From: Acidobacteriota bacterium
Lineage (GTDB): Bacteria; Acidobacteriota; Terriglobia; Acidiferrales; UBA7541
Length of the DNA: 32,681 bases
NCBI GenBank assembly: GCA_003224105.1
Contig: QHYL01000261.1
Span: 1-32,681, forward strand
Direction of reading: 5' to 3'
This document shows positions 22,559-30,546 of the stretch, piece after piece. The translations under genes were made by a program, and so were the position numbers. The notes beneath the pieces are model-generated. The model searched no databases and was not told the DNA's origin. It saw nothing but the letters and a program-made list of their open reading frames with translations. Positions within the stretch are counted from its first letter, which is position 1; each line of letters begins with the position of its first letter.

Positions 22559-22966
22559 CTACTTCATTGTAAATGACTTATGGACGGCATCCAGAACGCC
22601 ATTCACGAACGCGCCCGACTCTTCGGAGGAAAACTTCTTGGCTAATTCGACCGCTTCGTTTAGCACTACTTTGGGCGGGGTACTCGAGGAACTCATTTCG
22701 TGAATGGCCAAGCGCAGAATCGCGCGGTCTATGGCTGCAAGCCGTTCGAAGCGCCAGTTTTCACAGTGCTTGCCGATGATTTCATCCAGAGCAGTGATTT
22801 CTTTGGCAGCGCCTTCGAAGAGCTGGTTCGCGAAATCGCGTGTTTTGTCGGCGGCCTTAGCGCTTTTCCAGAATTTGGCTTCGAGTTTCGCGGGATCCTG
22901 CTGGCTCATGTCCCACTGGAAGAGCATTTGCATCGCAAATTCGCGCGATTTGGTGCGGAGGGACAC
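22559..22966 (-). CDS. nusB: Transcription antitermination factor NusB
   Basis: A 135-residue, all-helical RNA-binding protein, the normal NusB length. NusB with NusE (S10) binds boxA RNA and promotes antitermination in rRNA operons. Family features are the N-terminal RTKSREFAMQMLFQWDM, the central HCENWRFERLAAIDRAILRLAIHEM, and PPKVVLNEAVELAKKFSSEESGAFVNGVLDAV. The start is GTG 22966, one base after the ribH stop (TAA at 22970-22968), giving the family's usual N terminus; a longer frame to 23026 would overlap ribH. It is the last gene of the minus-strand run, and coupling with ribH is clear. The ribH-nusB pairing is common across bacteria. Confidence 0.93.
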   Translation of the reverse strand: MSLRTKSREFAMQMLFQWDMSQQDPAKLEAKFWKSAKAADKTRDFANQLFEGAAKEITALDEIIGKHCENWRFERLAAIDRAILRLAIHEMSSSSTPPKVVLNEAVELAKKFSSEESGAFVNGVLDAVHKSFTMK

Positions 22967-22967
22967 G

Positions 22968-23504
22968 TTACTTGCGCCGCCGTAGCTCAGGAGATGCAGC
23001 AGGTACCGATTTCGCTTCAGGCGCACGCAGCTTGCGCGAGAGCTGCGCCATTTCCGTCGCCGCCAGGCCCGCTTCGAATCCTTTGTTTCCGCCCTTGAGC
23101 CCTGCGCGATCGATGGCCTGCTCGAGCGTATCGCAGGTCAGGACGCAGAAAACGACGGGCAGTCCGGTATCCATCTGCGCGAGCTGCAGTCCGCGCGCCG
23201 TTTCAGAGCAAACGTAGTCGTAATGAGAAGTTTCTCCGCGCAAAATGCATCCAATCGCAATCAGCGCGTCATATTTTCCCGTGGCCGCGAGTTTTTTTGC
23301 CGCCAAGGGCAATTCGAAAGAGCCGGGAACGTGCACAACATCTACATCTTTGCTTTCCGCACCGGCGCGCTCAAGCGCGTCCGTGGCGGCAGCAAGCAAA
23401 CGGTCTGTAATAAAGCTATTGAAGCGGCTCACGAGGATTCCGAAGCGCAAACCTTGGGCGCTGAGTTCGCCGTGAATCCTGCTGGGTTGAAGTTTCTCAG
23501 ACAT
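22968..23504 (-). CDS. ribH: 6,7-dimethyl-8-ribityllumazine synthase
   Basis: A 178-residue enzyme that condenses 5-amino-6-ribitylaminouracil with 3,4-dihydroxy-2-butanone 4-phosphate, the penultimate step of riboflavin synthesis. Signatures are FGILVSRFNSFIT (substrate loop), VPGSFELPLAAKKLA, and IAIGCILRGETSHYDYVCSE with the catalytic histidine H94. FEAGLAATEM lies near the end. The C-terminal tail after RKLRAPEA is a lineage-specific extension. I start at ATG 23504, just after the enoyl-CoA hydratase stop (22-base gap); the longer frame to 23612 would run into that gene. The other rib genes are not in this window, so ribH is separated from most of its pathway and sits between fatty-acid genes and nusB. 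Confidence 0.95.
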   Translation of the reverse strand: MSEKLQPSRIHGELSAQGLRFGILVSRFNSFITDRLLAAATDALERAGAESKDVDVVHVPGSFELPLAAKKLAATGKYDALIAIGCILRGETSHYDYVCSETARGLQLAQMDTGLPVVFCVLTCDTLEQAIDRAGLKGGNKGFEAGLAATEMAQLSRKLRAPEAKSVPAASPELRRRK

Positions 23505-23526
23505 TGCTGGTTCGCGTAGTTTTCCT

Positions 23527-24309
23527 TTACTTTCCCTTGAACTGTGCTGGCCTCTTCTCCAAAAACGCTTTCGTACCCTCGCGCATGTCTTCCGTGGCGC
23601 AGGCGAGCCCAAAAAGCGTCGCTTCGAGGAACAAACCTTCTTCCTGTGGCATCTCCACCCCGCGCTCGATGGCTTCCATGGCGTATTTCACGGCGAGGGG
23701 AGCGTTCGCGATGATCTTTTTCGCCATGGCTTCTGCCGCGGGAAGGAGTTCCGCCGGCTCGTGAATATGATTCACCAAACCAATGCGCTGCGCCTCCTCG
23801 GCGGAAATCATTTCCCCCGTCAAGCAAAGCTCATGCGCCACACCTTTGCCGCAGAGACGCGCCAGCCTCTGCGAACCGCCATAGCCGGGCAAAATTCCCA
23901 GTTTCACTTCGGGCTGGCCCAACTTGGCGGTCTTACTGGCGATGCGAATCGTGCAGGAAAGCGCCAGTTCACAGCCGCCGCCCAACGCAAATCCGTTAAT
24001 CACACAAATGGACGGTTTTCCCATCGTCTCCAGCAAATGGAAAACGCTCTGGCCGTACAGCGAAAACTCTTTGCCATTCACGGGAGTTTGCACAGCCAGT
24101 TCGCTGATATCCGCGCCCGCCACAAAGGATTTTTCGCCCGCGCCCGTCAGAATCAGCACGCGAACGCTGGCGTCATCGTCCGCATCGAGTAAAGCGTGAT
24201 GTAGTTCCTCGACGGTTTTGCGATTCAACGCATTCAGCACCTTCGGGCGGTTGAATGTGATATAGGCAATCGCGTCTTTTTTTTGGTACAGAATGTTTTC
24301 GTAAGCCAT
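23527..24309 (-). CDS. Enoyl-CoA hydratase (crotonase family)
   Basis: A 260-residue cytoplasmic enzyme that adds water to trans-2-enoyl-CoA to give L-3-hydroxyacyl-CoA. Both catalytic glutamates are present, E114 (GGGCELALS) and E134 (GQPEVKLGILPGYGG), and the oxyanion segments FVAGADISEL and NGFALGGG are intact, so it should be an active hydratase and not an isomerase-only homologue. ATG 24309 gives the standard N terminus (MAYENILYQKKDAIAYITFNRP). It lies 68 bases downstream of the hydroxyacyl-CoA dehydrogenase gene and 22 bases upstream of ribH on the same strand. Chain-length preference cannot be read; the set of three enzymes resembles a short-chain acyl-CoA (crotonyl/acetoacetyl) module. 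Confidence 0.93.
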   Translation of the reverse strand: MAYENILYQKKDAIAYITFNRPKVLNALNRKTVEELHHALLDADDDASVRVLILTGAGEKSFVAGADISELAVQTPVNGKEFSLYGQSVFHLLETMGKPSICVINGFALGGGCELALSCTIRIASKTAKLGQPEVKLGILPGYGGSQRLARLCGKGVAHELCLTGEMISAEEAQRIGLVNHIHEPAELLPAAEAMAKKIIANAPLAVKYAMEAIERGVEMPQEEGLFLEATLFGLACATEDMREGTKAFLEKRPAQFKGK

Positions 24310-24377
24310 CGATTCTTCTCTACGTCCTCTGTGCTCTCCTACCCTCTGTGTTAATTCCGAAGGCGCACCTCAAGTGA

Positions 24378-25259
24378 TTAGAACTTCATCGGCCTCGGCT
24401 TCTGTGGATCGGCATAATCGTAAAAGCCTCGGCCTGACTTGCGCCCGTTCCATCCAGCCAGCACCATGCGCTTCAGCAGCGGCGGCGCTGCAAAGCGCCT
24501 CTCCTTGAACTCATCGAACATGATCTGCGAAATGTAATAGGTCGTATCGAGCCCCACAAAATCCAGCAACGTCAGCGGCCCCATCGGATAGCCGCAGCCC
24601 AGCTTCATGGAATTGTCGATGTCTTCGATGGAGCCCACGCCTTCTTCCAATGCGCGAATGGCGTCGAGCAGATACGGCACCAGCAGCCGGTTCACGATGA
24701 AGCCCGTACTGTCTTTCGCGCGCACCGGCGTTTTGCCGAGCTTCCTGCCGAAAGCTACCATTTCTTCATAGGCCGCGTCATCGGTGGCAATCGTCCGCAC
24801 CACTTCCACCAGCTTCATCACCGGCACGGGATTGAAAAAATGCAGACCCACAAAGCGCTGGGGCCGTTTTGTCGCCGTCGCGATTTCGGTGATGGTCAGC
24901 GAGGAGGTGTTGCTGGCGAAAATCGTCGAAGGCGGACAGATGATATCTAGCGAGGCAAACAGTTCGCGCTTCGCGGGCAATTGCTCAATGATGGCTTCCA
25001 CAATCAAGTCGCAACCCTTCAAGTCGTCCAGCGAAGTTGTTCCCTTCAGCCTTCCGCGAATTTCGCCCTTGGCCGCTTCACTGATCGTTCCCTTCTCGCC
25101 CAGACGACTCAATTGTTTTTCGATGCCCTTCAACCCTTTGTCCATCAGATCCGCGCTTACTTCGCGCACCATCGTGGGGAACCCCGCCGCCGCGCACACT
25201 TGCGCGATGCCCGAACCCATCAGCCCACACCCCACGACCCCCACTTTTTGAATCGCCAT
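24378..25259 (-). CDS. 3-hydroxybutyryl/3-hydroxyacyl-CoA dehydrogenase
   Basis: A 293-residue NAD(P)-dependent enzyme interconverting 3-hydroxyacyl-CoA and 3-ketoacyl-CoA. The N-terminal Rossmann fold has GVVGCGLMGSGIA (G10, G12, G15). The catalytic His is H140 in LHFFNPVPVMKLVEV, and SNTSSLTITEIA and STGFIVNRLLVPYL are family hallmarks. The C-terminal domain carries YPMGPLTLLDFVGLD and GRKSGRGFYDY. It is a single-function enzyme, the Hbd/PaaH type rather than a FadB fusion. GAGGAAAAGC precedes ATG 25259. It sits between the orphan gene at 25346-25735 and the enoyl-CoA hydratase gene in one transcription direction, consistent with beta-oxidation or the reverse butyrate-type route. Confidence 0.94.
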   Translation of the reverse strand: MAIQKVGVVGCGLMGSGIAQVCAAAGFPTMVREVSADLMDKGLKGIEKQLSRLGEKGTISEAAKGEIRGRLKGTTSLDDLKGCDLIVEAIIEQLPAKRELFASLDIICPPSTIFASNTSSLTITEIATATKRPQRFVGLHFFNPVPVMKLVEVVRTIATDDAAYEEMVAFGRKLGKTPVRAKDSTGFIVNRLLVPYLLDAIRALEEGVGSIEDIDNSMKLGCGYPMGPLTLLDFVGLDTTYYISQIMFDEFKERRFAAPPLLKRMVLAGWNGRKSGRGFYDYADPQKPRPMKF

Positions 25260-25345
25260 GCTTTTCCTCGCTTGAAATTTGGCGCGGAGCCGCCGAGTTC
25301 AGCCCGCGGAAAGCAGGTAGAGTGTATCACCGGCTGCTGCTTTCT

Positions 25346-25735
25346 TTACTCCGGCCCGAAGTCTTCAACGTATGTTGGCTCGTCGATCAATTCCAACTCA
25401 GCTCCCCGACCGAAAACCAAAATGATTTGATCATTCCAAGACTCCAGACGGATCTCAGTATCTCCACGGAAATTGAGAGGTATCGGGATTTCGTTGTCAA
25501 AAATCGAGTCACCCAGCCTAAGATATCCACCAAGCAACTCGCCCGGGAAGAGAGTGAGTATGATTGCATCCACAATCGTAAGCTTAGCTCGCTGTACCCA
25601 TCCCGTTCCGGGGTCCACGCCGGGCTTTCCGAGAGATTTGTGTATGTAAACGGACGAGGAGTACAGCACTGCCTTGCCATCCACATTGGTAATAGCGTCG
25701 ATGACAGAATCATGGATTTCGATGGCGCTATTCAT
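25346..25735 (-). CDS. Small orphan protein inside the beta-oxidation operon, unknown function
   Basis: A 129-residue protein without signal peptide or membrane segment. It begins MNSAIEIHDSVIDAITNVDG and contains YIHKSLGKPGVDPGTGW, IPIPLNFRGDTEIRLE and a C-terminal TYVEDFGP. This beta-rich pattern (ExHDS near the start, PGxDxGTGW in the middle) recalls a scattered bacterial family of unknown function. I found no catalytic motif. There is no evident Shine-Dalgarno. An in-frame start at 25816 would overlap the thiolase end, so 25735 is preferred (26-base gap). Counted GC is 86 of 180 bases (48%) over 25381-25560, against 81 of 120 (68%) over 26641-26760 in the thiolase gene, suggesting later insertion into the operon. 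Confidence 0.68.
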   Translation of the reverse strand: MNSAIEIHDSVIDAITNVDGKAVLYSSSVYIHKSLGKPGVDPGTGWVQRAKLTIVDAIILTLFPGELLGGYLRLGDSIFDNEIPIPLNFRGDTEIRLESWNDQIILVFGRGAELELIDEPTYVEDFGPE

Positions 25736-25761
25736 GACTGAAAATAAGGAATCGCATGGCC

Positions 25762-26952
25762 CTAGTTTGACAGCGCTTCCACAATCATTGCAATTCCCTG
25801 CCCGCCGCCGATGCACGCCGTCGCCAGTCCATAGCGCAAGCCGTTCCGTCGCAGTTCATTCAAAATCGTAGTCACCAGGCGCGTGCCGCTCGCGCCAAGC
25901 GGATGCCCGAGCGCAATTGCTCCGCCGTTCACGTTGGTCTTGTCCCTCTTCAGCCCTAGAACTTTTTCGACCGCCAAATACTGCGCGCCAAACGCCTCGT
26001 TCACTTCCACGCGGTCCATCTGGTCGAGCGTCAACCCCGCGAGCTTCAGTGCCTTCTGCGAAGACGGCACCGGCCCAATTCCCATGATGCTCGGGTCAAC
26101 GCCTGCGACGGCCCACGACACGATGCGTCCCATCGGCTTCAAGCCGCGTTCTTTTGCCGTTTTCTCGCGCGTCATGACCACTGCTGCCGCGCCATCCACA
26201 ATTCCACTGGCGTTCCCGGCCGTCACGATGCCATCTTTCTTGAACGACGGCGGCAATTTCTCCAGCGTCTCCATCGTCGTTTCTGGCCGCCGGTGGTCGT
26301 CTTCGCTAACGACGATCGTCTTTTTTCCTTGCTTAACCTCCACGGGCACCAGTTCCTCCTTGATGCGGCACGCTTTGTACGCTGCATCCGCCGCCTGCTG
26401 GCTGCGCAGCGCGTAAGCATCCGCTGCTTTTCGTGTGATTCCATGCTGCTCCGCCAGTTTTTCTGCGGTCAGCGCCATCGGCAATCCGCAATACGTGTCC
26501 GTCAGGCCCGCCATGAGCGAATCTTCCAGTGCGCCACCGCCCAGCCTCAAACCATTGCGCAAGCCGCGAATGACGAATGGTGCCTGCGTCATGTTCTCCA
26601 TGCCGCCCGCCAGCACCATCGTCGCTTCGCCGAGCAGAAGCCGCTGCGCCGCTTGGGCAATCGCCTCGATGCCCGAGCCGCACAAGCGGTTCACCGTCAC
26701 CGCGGGCGTTTCCATCTTCAACCCCGCTTTCAAGCCGACGTGCCTCGCGCCATAGAGCGCGTCCGCGCTCGTCTGCATCACGTTGCCAAAAATCGCATGG
26801 TCGAATTCGCCCGGGTCTGCGCCCGATCGCCGAATCGCCTCTTTCGAGGCGTGTGCCGCCAGGTCAATCGCGCTTACGTCCGAAAACGCGCCGGTGTAAC
26901 GCGCCATCGGCGTCCGCGCCCCCGCCACAATCACGACATCCGTCGGAAACAT
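25762..26952 (-). CDS. Acetyl-CoA C-acyltransferase (thiolase)
   Basis: A 396-residue thiolase II/III-type enzyme that cleaves 3-ketoacyl-CoA or condenses two acetyl-CoA. The catalytic residues are complete: C91 in VNRLCGSGIEAI, H350 in GGAIALGHPLGASGTR and C380 in ATACIGGGQG. VNEAFGAQYLAVE is another hallmark. ATG 26952 (GAGGAAAGA just upstream) gives the family N terminus; TTG 26970 is less likely. As first gene of the minus-strand run it probably marks the operon start, with the promoter in 26953-27125. With the hydratase and dehydrogenase it makes a full set between crotonyl-CoA-type substrates and acetyl-CoA. The direction (degradation or synthesis) is not decided by sequence. Confidence 0.94.
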   Translation of the reverse strand: MFPTDVVIVAGARTPMARYTGAFSDVSAIDLAAHASKEAIRRSGADPGEFDHAIFGNVMQTSADALYGARHVGLKAGLKMETPAVTVNRLCGSGIEAIAQAAQRLLLGEATMVLAGGMENMTQAPFVIRGLRNGLRLGGGALEDSLMAGLTDTYCGLPMALTAEKLAEQHGITRKAADAYALRSQQAADAAYKACRIKEELVPVEVKQGKKTIVVSEDDHRRPETTMETLEKLPPSFKKDGIVTAGNASGIVDGAAAVVMTREKTAKERGLKPMGRIVSWAVAGVDPSIMGIGPVPSSQKALKLAGLTLDQMDRVEVNEAFGAQYLAVEKVLGLKRDKTNVNGGAIALGHPLGASGTRLVTTILNELRRNGLRYGLATACIGGGQGIAMIVEALSN

Positions 26953-27038
26953 TCTTTCCTCGCTTTTCAAGGATTAACCATTCACAGTTTACCGTCGAAA
27001 GTCCGAAAGAAGAAACTGACGCGCGGAGTTGTGAAAGC

Positions 27039-27056
27039 AACTTAAGTTAGTACACT
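27039..27056. promoter_or_regulatory. Overlapping palindromes upstream of the thiolase operon
   Basis: AACTTAAGTT (27039-27048) is a perfect 10-base palindrome. It overlaps a second inverted repeat, AAGT-TAGTAC-ACTT (27043-27056). They lie 87 bases upstream of the thiolase ATG in the 173-base gap and could be an operator for an acyl-CoA-responsive repressor. No consensus I know matches, and AT-rich palindromes arise by chance. Confidence 0.25.
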
Positions 27057-27125
27057 TGCCCAGTAAGTTCATTTTGAGCAACTGCAGGCAAAGAGGCACT
27101 CTGGCTTTGTCAAGTTTCCGAAAAT

Positions 27126-29720
27126 CTACAACCTCGGCGTCTCCAGCGCGACGATGCTGTCGCCGCCCTTCTTTCGCGCTTCCTCGATGGAAAACTCCGC
27201 GCGATTGATCAGATCGGTCACAATGTCTTCGCTGTCATAATCCGGCTTGGGGACGGCCTCCACAATCCCCGCGCTCAACGTAATTTGCGTGGAATCCCAC
27301 GGCGGGCGCAATCCGGACGCCGCGCGGCGCAGTTTGTCCGCCAGGTTCTCCGCTCCCGCCAAGGTCGTGTCCGGCAAAACAAACGCCAGCGACCACGCTG
27401 TGTATTTCACCGCCACATCGTTTTGCCGCACAATCGGCTGCAGCGCCCGCGCCAGTTGCTCCAGGAAGCGCTCCAGTGGCGGCTCGCCCTGCTGCCGCAA
27501 AATTTCACCCCCGCGGTCGATTTGCAGAACGGCCAGCGACAGCGGCGTCCCCTGCGACTTCGCGCGATCCGTCTCCGTCAACAGGCAACTCACGTACGAG
27601 CTGCGGCTCAGCAATCCCGAGCGTTCGTCCGACACGCCCATACGCCGCACCAGCGACCGCAGCCGCGTGTGGCTGACGCTCATCAGCATCTGGTCGCCAA
27701 TGGCCTGCAAGAAATAAACTTCATTCGGCTTCCACTTGTGACGTTCCGCTTGCGCGGCAATCAACATGCCCGCCGGTGACTGTGTCTCTTTGTCCAAAAT
27801 CATCACGCCAAGCGCCGTCTCGACTCCCAGGTCGCGCAGAATTGAGCCCTCCGACGCTTGCACCACCAGGCCGCCAAGCTCATCGGGTTTGGCTTTCTCC
27901 ATTTGCGCTAACAGTAGGACAACTTGCGCGCCTGGCGCGGCTTTCACGCCAGTTCCGCAAAATTCAGCGGCCATTTCCGGCGGCCGCCCCGGCGCGCCAA
28001 CCACGGCCAGCGCGCGCGTCGCGTGCAGATACGTCCCGACCTCGTTCACCGCGGTGTTGAGCATCGCTCGCGGCGTCTGCTGCCTAAAGATTTTCTGGTT
28101 GATCTCCGATATTTTCGATAGGTCACGCAGCGTATCCGCCGAATACACACCGGTTTTCCCGGTAATCGCCCCCGTTTGCGGTTCGGCAGTGGATGGCCCC
28201 GGCGCCGGCTCGCTTTTCGCCGCCGCTTCCGCTTTCGGTTTCTGCGCTCCCGGCGGCCACCAATTCGCGGTTTGATACAAACTCGACAGCCTCGCGTTAC
28301 GCGCCTCTTCGCCGGGAAACAGCGACGCAATTTTTTGCAGGCGCTCCAGCGCCTTACTCTGCAGCGAATACTGCAAAAAGATTTCCGTCTGCACAATCAA
28401 GTCTTCTAGTGCCTGCATCTGCCGCGCTTCTTCTGTGTTCGCCGGCGCAATCGATGACGCGGGCGCTCCCGTTCGCGGAGCGTGTCCGCCCGTGGCTTGC
28501 CCTGCTTTCATCATTCGGCTCGACAACCTGTTCACGTACGCGTCATCCACGCGCCCGCGGAGTCTTTCCATGCGCTCCTGGTTCCGGAAGTCATAGGGAT
28601 CAATGTCCACAAGCCGCTCGAGCGATTCCGCAGCCTTCTTGACGTTTCCCGAACTCAAATACACGTCGAACAGCTTGATCAACACTTCAAAGTACTGCGA
28701 TTCGCGGTTCAGCTCGTTGTGGATGCCGGCCCAAAATTCCAAAATGCTTTGCGAGTGGGGAAATTTCGCGCCCAACCCATCCATCATGGTCGCGAAATCG
28801 GTTTGCCGCTTGTCGGCGAACATCCTTCGCTTGAGCATTTCAAGAACGGACGACGCCCTTTGGTCCTGCCCTGCTGCGACGTGGCGCTCCGCCAGGTCGA
28901 AGAGTTGCGTCACGCCTTCATTCTTCTCGCGCAGCAGCTTTTGCAGCACTTCGCTGGCCTTTTCGAGTTGGCCCGCGCCCATGAGCGCTTCGGAATAGGT
29001 CATGAGGAATGGCGCGTCATTCTCCGTGGCCGCGAACGGCTCCAGAATCGAAACCGCGCGCACCGCGTTCCCGCTCTGTAAGTTCGCTTGGGCATAGAGC
29101 AGCGCCACGCTTCGCTCCTGCGGCGCAAGTTTTTGCGCGCGACCAAGAAGATTCAGCGCATCGGACGAGGAGCCTTTGGTAGTGGCTAATTGTCCCGCGC
29201 GAAGAAACGCACGCGCCGCCAGCGAAGCCTTGCCCAGGCGCTCGGCGCCTTCCGCCAGCCTGATCTGGCGGGCGAGGTTGTCCGGTTCGAGTTGCGCAAT
29301 GCGCTCCCAGCAAAACAGCGCGTCTTCGTCGCGTCCGGCCGCAACAAAAAGTTCTCCGGCCTTGTTGTATTGTTCAATCGCCTCGTCGGCGCGGTTTTGA
29401 CGCTGCTGGAGGAAAGCATACCGCGCCACTCGCTCGGGAGCCTGTTGCGCAGGAATGGAGCGGAGGAACCGGTTGTAGATGGCCAGCGCCTTGCTTTCGT
29501 CCTTCGGATCGACCAGCAAATCAAACAACATGCCGTAATACACGGCGGCGCGGTCCGCTTGATCAATGCGCGCGTACAAATCGCCTAACGCCTGCGTGGC
29601 TTCCTGGTGCTGCGGCGCTTCATCCAGCACCTCCAGGTACGCTTGAATGGCGTCCTCGACACGATTCTTCTCAAGGAAGCGCTTGGCACGCTCCAAATGT
29701 TTGTTGACGTCTGCGGCCAT
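27126..29720 (-). CDS. TPR-GAF protein with degenerate GGDEF domain
   Basis: An 864-residue cytoplasmic protein. ATG 29720 is chosen because TPR sequence begins at once (NKHLERAKRFLEKNRVEDAI); the frame extends to 29999, but those residues are Arg/Ser/Thr-rich with no family signal. Residues 1 to about 400 are TPR repeats (ALGDLYARIDQADRAAVYY, DALFCWERIAQLEPDNLAR, KAAESLERLVDIDPYD). A Pro/Ala/Lys linker follows, then a GAF-like sensor (about 525-690). Residues about 700-860 have the layout of a diguanylate cyclase, but the GGDEF signature is replaced around VKYTAWSLAFVLPD and other active-site residues are lost. It is probably not a cyclase, but a scaffold or signal reader. It follows the DinB-like gene on the same strand after 169 bases. 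Confidence 0.82.
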   Translation of the reverse strand: MAADVNKHLERAKRFLEKNRVEDAIQAYLEVLDEAPQHQEATQALGDLYARIDQADRAAVYYGMLFDLLVDPKDESKALAIYNRFLRSIPAQQAPERVARYAFLQQRQNRADEAIEQYNKAGELFVAAGRDEDALFCWERIAQLEPDNLARQIRLAEGAERLGKASLAARAFLRAGQLATTKGSSSDALNLLGRAQKLAPQERSVALLYAQANLQSGNAVRAVSILEPFAATENDAPFLMTYSEALMGAGQLEKASEVLQKLLREKNEGVTQLFDLAERHVAAGQDQRASSVLEMLKRRMFADKRQTDFATMMDGLGAKFPHSQSILEFWAGIHNELNRESQYFEVLIKLFDVYLSSGNVKKAAESLERLVDIDPYDFRNQERMERLRGRVDDAYVNRLSSRMMKAGQATGGHAPRTGAPASSIAPANTEEARQMQALEDLIVQTEIFLQYSLQSKALERLQKIASLFPGEEARNARLSSLYQTANWWPPGAQKPKAEAAAKSEPAPGPSTAEPQTGAITGKTGVYSADTLRDLSKISEINQKIFRQQTPRAMLNTAVNEVGTYLHATRALAVVGAPGRPPEMAAEFCGTGVKAAPGAQVVLLLAQMEKAKPDELGGLVVQASEGSILRDLGVETALGVMILDKETQSPAGMLIAAQAERHKWKPNEVYFLQAIGDQMLMSVSHTRLRSLVRRMGVSDERSGLLSRSSYVSCLLTETDRAKSQGTPLSLAVLQIDRGGEILRQQGEPPLERFLEQLARALQPIVRQNDVAVKYTAWSLAFVLPDTTLAGAENLADKLRRAASGLRPPWDSTQITLSAGIVEAVPKPDYDSEDIVTDLINRAEFSIEEARKKGGDSIVALETPRL

Positions 29721-29889
29721 CCGTTTGAACTGCCTTTGCAGGCTTGTTGTCGCTGAATTTGCCCCGGCCGCACGCCAAGAGAGGGGCGCGCGGTCATTTC
29801 CACTATACCCTGCGGGAGAAAGGCGGGCAAAACCTGCGTTCCAACGCCTTGCGGTAAACGCCAAGTGACCTGGGCGGCTGTGTTGGTAG

Positions 29890-30423
29890 TTATCGAACGC
29901 CGTTCTTCGGGTCCCAGGAGCCTTGCTCTTTACGCACGTAAATGATCTGCCCGATGTGATACGCGTTGTGTGTGCTGATGTGCGTAAAAACCTGTGCATT
30001 CTCCTTCAATTTCGCGTCGTCGGCGCCTTCTACCCATTTCTCCAGTTCGTTCATGACCTGATCGAGCTGCTGGACCGTTTCGTTCCAGGTCTTGGTATCG
30101 AACTTGTCGAAGGTCTCATCGTTGTCGCCGCTGAATTTGTCAGGCTTCTCGCCTTTCAGAACCTGTAAATTCCGGCGATTCCAGAACACCAGGTGGTACG
30201 CCAACTGGCCCACCGAGTGATTACCCTTGCCGTCAGTCCAGCTCGCCTGCTCCGCAGTTAAACCCTTCACCGCAATGTTCGCGGGCACAAACCACTCTTC
30301 TGCGCCATGCGTGGATTTCAATTCCGCCAGCACCACTTCTCGCAGCGTCGTCGGCTTTTTGTCCTGCGCATAAACGGGAATCGCCAACAACAAAAGCACA
30401 AAAACCACCACTTGTTTAATCAT
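29890..30423 (-). CDS. Exported DinB-fold protein
   Basis: A 177-residue protein with a signal peptide (MIKQVVVFVLLLLAIPVYAQ) and a DinB/YfiT four-helix bundle. Candidate metal-ligand histidines are H77 (GQLAYHLVFWNRR) and the pair in ISTHNAYHIGQIIYVRKEQG near the C terminus. The latter is the best-conserved DinB motif. DinB-fold enzymes are metal-dependent and often thiol-transferase-like; an exported form would act in the periplasm. Many acidobacterial genomes seem to have such secreted versions, but their substrates are unknown. It is transcribed in the same direction as the MFS transporter upstream (123-base gap) and the TPR-GAF gene downstream, without overlap. Confidence 0.85.
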   Translation of the reverse strand: MIKQVVVFVLLLLAIPVYAQDKKPTTLREVVLAELKSTHGAEEWFVPANIAVKGLTAEQASWTDGKGNHSVGQLAYHLVFWNRRNLQVLKGEKPDKFSGDNDETFDKFDTKTWNETVQQLDQVMNELEKWVEGADDAKLKENAQVFTHISTHNAYHIGQIIYVRKEQGSWDPKNGVR

Positions 30424-30546
30424 TCGAGGATCCTCCCGGCCCTTAGACGCACAATCGCAGCGTTCAGCTTTCCGGTGTAACCATGGCGCGGCAGATACTT
30501 TAAAGGACCCGGACGTTTAATCACGCGAGCCCACCTCTTCCGGCAA

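Noticed and set aside
26293-27045. 250-residue plus-strand open frame over the thiolase gene
   Set aside because: Arg/His-rich antisense shadow of an intact thiolase; no signal peptide, domain or ribosome-binding site.
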